Shown here: positions 59,190 through 64,000 of the stretch, piece by piece
Layout: each line of letters starts with the position of its first letter
Numbering within the stretch: position 1 is the first letter of the stretch
Origin: Hybos culiciformis
Taxonomy: Eukaryota; Arthropoda; Insecta; Diptera; Hybotidae
Length of the DNA: 64,000 nucleotides
Direction of reading: 5' to 3'
Assembly: GCA_964007475.1 (NCBI GenBank)
Contig: OZ023275.1
Span: 13,681,829-13,745,828 of the forward strand
Notes under the pieces: model-generated
The model's input: the letters and a program-made list of their open reading frames with translations, nothing else
What the model was told of the DNA's origin: nothing
Databases searched by the model: none
Position numbers and translations under genes: made by a program

Positions 59190-61190
59190 TGGAGATGACC
59201 TGTTGTTATTTTTAAAATTTTAAAATTCTAAAAAAAAATATATATAAGGGCTCTTTTTTTTATTAATTATATATTTTTAAAAAAACTTGCATTTGCATAT
59301 TAAGAAATAAAAGTACAAGTAGACATTTTTAAACTTAAAAATTAAATGATTATCCACGCAAAATGAGAAAAATATATTATATTGATTAGATTAACTTGAT
59401 AGGATTAGCTAATCGACTAATTTAATTGAGCTAGATACATCTTAAGCTATCCTGAAAGGCGCTCAAGCAGTCTGAATTTTTGATTGAGTTTGGTACATAA
59501 TTATACAAACATGCAGATCTTACAAAAAAAGATTGCTTCATATGTCTTGATGCATGAAAAGGAACCAAATCATTTGACCACGCATTGTCTGTAAAAAGGT
59601 GATTGTACGAAACTTGCAAAGTGGTGAGTGAGTAGAATTGATTTAAAAAAAAAAATCTGGTTATTTGATTTAAGATTATTTGTTTAATTTTTTTTTAATT
59701 TGTATTATTTTGTATGCGAGACTGAAACCTCTATGATACTATATACTCTTTGGTGCTATCCAGAAAATAATGAAATATTGTAGAATTTAATTTTTTTTTT
59801 GAGCGAAAAAAAATATTATATATTTTCGCTTCCACAAGAAAACATAAGATCCATAAAAAATTGAAAAAAAAAAAAAATTATATATAATTAAAACTAAAAT
59901 ATTATGACATAATCCTTTTTTTTTACCCTCTTAGAAAACACTCTAACATTATCCTTTTTATTTTTTTGTTTTTTTTTTTTTTTTTTCATTTAATTTTCCT
60001 TTTTTTTTTTCTTCTTCTTCTTTTTTTCACGAGAGAAAATAAAAATTGTTTGTGAAAATATTATCCGGCAGCCAAAGATGATGCCAAAAATGAAAAAAAA
60101 AAAAATTAATAAATAAACAAAAAAAAAAAGTTGAAGCTAAAAATTCATAGAAATATGAAAGACAACTACTGGGAAATTGAAATCCCACCACGTGTTCAAT
60201 CAGTTTTAATTAATATCAATTTTAAATGATAGAAAGAAAAACAAAAAAATAAAAAGGAGCAGGTATGTACCTTAAAACAGAAAAAATATCTTTGTAAAAT
60301 ATGCGCGACGTAGACAAGTAATTAGGTTTCTAACTAAAAGGTAAATTAAAAAAATTAACACTTAAATGAAATGTTTTTTTCTTTTCTTGTTTTATCTCTA
60401 TTCTGTGTTGTGTAAAGAGGAATCAAAAGAATAAGAAGCAGATACAAATTACTCATTTTATTTTTAATTAAAGCTTTTGTAAATATTTTTTTCAACATTT
60501 CCTCTTTTGTAAAATTAAAAAAAAAAAATTCTCTTACTTTTTGGGTTGACAAAAGCTTTGACACAAAAAAAAAACCTTCAAGTAAATTCATTACAGAATT
60601 AAAAAATAAATAGAAACAACTTCCGTAAAGAATAAAAAAAAAAAAAAAGAAGAAAATTCACTTCATTTTCATCATTTTAAATTTTCTTTTTCTTCAAAAG
60701 CATAATTAATTATAATTAGTAAATAATAATGTCATCATGAGGATAGATGAGGTCAAAATAATGTAACTTTTATATATATACATATTTACATTTTTTTATA
60801 CATATTTACATTTTTTTTAAATGAAATTAAAAGGGTGATGATTAAAATAAAAAATGGAACAACATTTTTTTTATGTAATGTACTATTAAACTCATATAAA
60901 TATTTATGTTATGTATATGAGATAACTTCATTACATTTATATTCGTGTTCGCAGAAAATTGTTTGTTGAACCTTGTTGTGCATAAAAACATCTAACTTTA
61001 TTCGCGGGAATACATAAGAGAACGCAAGAGATTTCATAATAAACTATATTAATAATCTTTAAGCAATTAATTTACTAGAACCAAAAAATATGTAGACTAT
61101 AGAAGTTTACTAAGAACAAATTTCTGTCAACAAAAGACTTCGTCGCCCATCATTTTATGTGTGCTTTTTTCCTTTATTTTTTCTATATGA
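59190..61190. other. AT-rich non-coding DNA
   Basis: No gene or defined element was recognised. Long poly-A and poly-T runs occur at 59640-60140. Confidence 0.55.
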
Positions 61191-61191
61191 T

Positions 61192-62218
61192 ACTAGCTGT
61201 ACCCGCACACACGTTGTTGTGGAACACACGTTTTAAGTGAAATTTTTGTTGTCAGATTGATGAACATTTATAAGATCTAGTTATTTTATAAATTTGGGAA
61301 AATATCTAAGAATTAATATTTATCATTTCTACTTATTCAACACTTAAATTGTATGAAATCGAATGATATCATTCCCTTAAACAGGTTTCCAAACCAAACC
61401 AAATTTGTGTTTTTATCAATTTCCTCTTTTTATGAATCAAATTTGAATGAAATCGGAAGAACTTTTGCAAAGGGATTTCTGGGTAGGGTGCCATTCAAAT
61501 TTAAAATAGCCTATAACGATCCCGAGACAAAGAGACGGTGTAAATTTCGAAACGATCGGTTGAGTGGTTTAGTTTTTAATATTTTGTAGTTATTAGTAAT
61601 AAAGAAATTGATTTCTATATATTCGAAGAGGGGGCCAAATTTTTTGTTACGAAATTCGTGTGTTTAATCATTTTTATGTACCAAATTTAAATGAAATCGG
61701 ACAAACTTTTGGAATCCTCGCCTAGGGTAGGAGGTTAATCAATTTTTTGTTACGAAATTTGTGTGTAATTATTTCCTCTTTTTACATGCCAAATTTGACT
61801 GGAATCGGACGAACTTTTAAAGTCCACCCCCAGGTGAGGTCCCTGGGTAGGAGGTCAACAAATTTTTTGTTACGAAATTGTGTGTAATCAGTTCTTCTTT
61901 TTACATACCAAATTTGAATGAAATCGGACGAACTTTTAAAATCCGCCCCAATGGGAAGTCCCTGGGTAGGAGGTCAACAAATTTTTGGTTGCGGAATTTG
62001 TGTGTAATCACTTCCTCTTTTTACGTAAAAAATTTGAATGAAATCGGACGAACTTTTGAAGTCGGCCCCCGGGCGAGGTCCCTGGGGTATGGAAAATAGA
62101 TAGTAGCCGATTCTCAGACCTACTGAATACGCATATAAAATTTGGTAAAAATCGGTAAAGCCGTTTCGGAGGAGTACGGTAACTAACATTGTGACATGGA
62201 AATTTTATATATTAGATA
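61192..62218 (+). mobile_element. interspersed repeat with internal ~120-bp array
   Basis: It opens with ACTAGCTGTACCCGCACACA and closes with GGTAAAAATCGGTAAAGCCG, then ACATTGTGACATGGAAATTT and TATATATTAGATA. These end motifs are shared by a common type of arthropod interspersed repeat, perhaps derived from non-LTR (RTE-like) elements; the class is uncertain. Between them lies a tandem array. It encodes no recognised protein: open frames in it (61353, 61878, and 61974 on the minus strand) simply repeat the array's translation, such as NLNEIGRTF. Confidence 0.6.
61637..62090 (+). repeat. ~104-120 bp tandem array, four clear units
   Basis: Units begin AAATTTTTTGTTACGAAAT near 61637, 61741, 61861 and 61981 (spacings 104, 120 and 120). 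Each contains ATTTGAATGAAATCGGACGA, AACTTTT, a variable GC-rich piece and GGTCCCTGGGTAGGAGGTCA. Part of a further, more diverged unit precedes them at 61380-61500. It lies inside the repeat at 61192-62218. Confidence 0.88.
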
Positions 62219-62555
62219 ATTTTATTTAGTCGTTTGAGTTCGTTTAAGCATGCACAGCAATTTGCTAAAGTAGAATTGATATCTGACGAGGCAAGAAATT
62301 TGTTCCTAAGTAAACTTCCATAGAATACATATTTGTTGCTAGAAACAATTCTTAGTTAACTAAAAATTAACATTATTTAAATCACAAAAAACTTTTTCGA
62401 ATTTCATTGCTCTAAAATCGCTATAAAAAGACATAATTTTAATTTGTTATCTGCTGTAAAAAAAATTCAGGATATCAATGGTTCAAAAATATTTGGAATT
62501 CTGATAACTAACCCGAAAAAGATTAAATACTATAATCAAACAAATCACTAAACAA
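62219..62555. other. AT-rich spacer
   Basis: Nothing recognised between the two repeats. Confidence 0.55.
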
Positions 62556-62730
62556 CAATAGTTCTGTGGTCAAAATACAAAACAGCATAACTCAAATTTC
62601 ACTTTCTTCAGGAGATTGTTTTTGAACCTAAAATTACTGAGAAGGACTTATTACGTTAATAAATTGAAATTGACAATTTGACATAAATATCGAGTTATGC
62701 TGTTTTGTATTTTTGCCACAGAGTTCACTG
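62556..62730. mobile_element. 175-bp MITE with ~33-bp inverted repeats
   Basis: Inverted repeats CTGTGGTCAAAATACAAAAC...CAGCATAACTC (from 62564) and the reverse complement ending GCCACAG (to 62721) match at all but about two or three positions over 30 bases. Less exact similarity extends outward to CAATAG on the left and TTCACTG on the right. No target duplication or transposase was found. The right CACTG end would fit hAT, but without an 8-bp duplication this is open. Confidence 0.75.
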
Positions 62731-64000
62731 TTGCAGATCGCAGTATGAATTTGCATGTACATTAATGTATATATTATATTGTGTATATTCATAATATTCA
62801 TATACCTTATATATTTATGTATGAATTATAGAAGAAATAATATGACCTTAATCCTTAATTGAGATAACATTGGATTGCCTTTATGAGCGCTGTAGACATA
62901 TTATAATTGAAAATATAACACAAACAGTTAAATTAAGTGGAAAATGAAAAAAAAATTAAACACAAAGTCTGGAGTACTCGTCGGCCGAGCATGACATGGT
63001 ATAATATTAAAATTATAGAATGCATGTGTTTATATCATTAATTCAAAATATGCTTTTAAAAAATAAGTTTTTCTTTAAAAATTTGATGGAGGTACCTTTA
63101 TTTTTATTCAAAAATTATTGCAATTTGCATAATATATATTTTAGTATTTTTTCCAAAACATTAGTCTCACAATTTCGTGATTTGTTTTAATTCTTTCATA
63201 TTTAATATGTATTTACAATCTAACACAAAATAAACACATAACTTGACCTTGATCTTTAAAAATATAAATTACATGGTATTTTTATGCAAATTTTATGGTA
63301 GTTCTAATTTTTTTTTTTTTTGTATATTTCAAAAACTATTTCTAATTGCTTTGTCTGGAAAGTTTTTTATATAATTTCTTTTCATATTGTTAACCAAAAT
63401 TCCGAATTAATAATGGTTCAACATCATTTTATGTTCATTTAAAATTTAGATTATACATATCTTCTTCTTATAAAGAAAAAGATAAAAAAAAACTAAAAAA
63501 TAATTATGATGTAGTACTTCTCTAGACTAGCCATATAGAAGTCAGATAAAAATTAACAATAAAATACATCAGACTATATACAATCTATACATATTTATAC
63601 ACATAATCAACTATTCGATATAACAAAAAATGTATAAACTAACACTAATTTCATATTAACTATATACATTATGGTTATTCTACGGCCTTCCTCGATTTTC
63701 GTTAATTTCAAGTTGAAGTTGAATAATTGTTAAAACATTACAAGTAATTGAACCAATGCCAATCAAACGAATAAAAAGTTTTTTGTTAACTTCAAATAAA
63801 CCAAATATCTTTGAATCGCATCTCATGATTTTAAATTGACGTAACAATGTGTCAAACTAAACAAAAAATTAATTAATTTAGTTTTAGAATTCAGTAATGG
63901 TCTTAGCCGAAATATAAATTATTAGGCAGAACATAAACATTAAAGTTTAAATCAATACGACTTTTAGTGTTCTGGGACGAAAAATGTTTCTTTAACTAAC
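62731..64000. other. AT-rich non-coding DNA
   Basis: No gene, RNA or defined repeat was recognised up to the window end. Confidence 0.55.

Noticed and set aside
61878..62099. Repeat protein encoded by the 120-bp array
   Set aside because: The repeated NLNEIGRTF peptide is only the translation of the DNA repeat; unit lengths of 104 and 120 do not keep one frame through the whole array and stops occur.

Overview
The window reads as nuclear DNA of an AT-rich arthropod, most likely an insect. It has the kekkon-type LRR/Ig receptor gene of insects, intron splice signals, polyadenylation signals, several non-autonomous DNA transposons with target-site duplications, tRNA-derived SINEs and LINE remnants. 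Nothing bacterial or organellar was seen. I cannot name the species from the sequence.

The window is gene-poor. I support one convincing protein gene and one plausible small one. The convincing gene is a kekkon-family receptor, closest by my recollection to kek5, on the + strand at 9440-12290. It has a short first coding exon (9440-9473) supplying the start of a signal peptide, a 340-base intron, and one long exon. The product is 836 residues: signal peptide, LRRNT, seven LRRs, LRRCT, one Ig domain, one transmembrane helix, and a long cytoplasmic tail with a 23-residue polyglutamine run and a V-S-L C-terminus. Two 7-codon upstream ORFs lie in its possible leader. The second candidate is a 102-residue single-exon ORF at 2317-2625 with a hydrophobic N-terminus and its own AATAAA; its family is unknown.

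Region by region: 1-5.4 kb holds a CCCGGG cluster, a seven-copy 107-bp tandem repeat with nested inverted repeats, the small ORF, a Tc1/mariner-like MITE and two opposed SINE-like elements with A/T-only tails. 5.4-9.4 kb is featureless AT-rich DNA. 9.4-12.5 kb is the receptor gene. 12.5-31 kb carries large foldback structures at 18.5, 23.0 and 26.3 kb (the last a 772-bp element with 50-bp terminal repeats and TAA duplications), a SINE head at 29.2 kb and a hAT MITE at 30.3 kb. 31-42 kb is nearly empty apart from a possible LINE tail at 39.4 kb. 42.1-42.8 kb is a dense array of a short motif in both orientations. 42.8-64 kb holds a diverged 1.1-kb-spaced duplication, a second hAT MITE (50.2 kb), MITEs at 54.5, 59.0 and 62.6 kb, a LINE 3' coding remnant (57.2 kb) and an interspersed repeat with a 120-bp internal array (61.2-62.2 kb).

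The most unusual theme is the density of long inverted repeats, several of them palindromes built from tandem units. I found no clear evidence of a new multi-gene system. The genes here do not form a pathway: the receptor gene stands alone among repeats.
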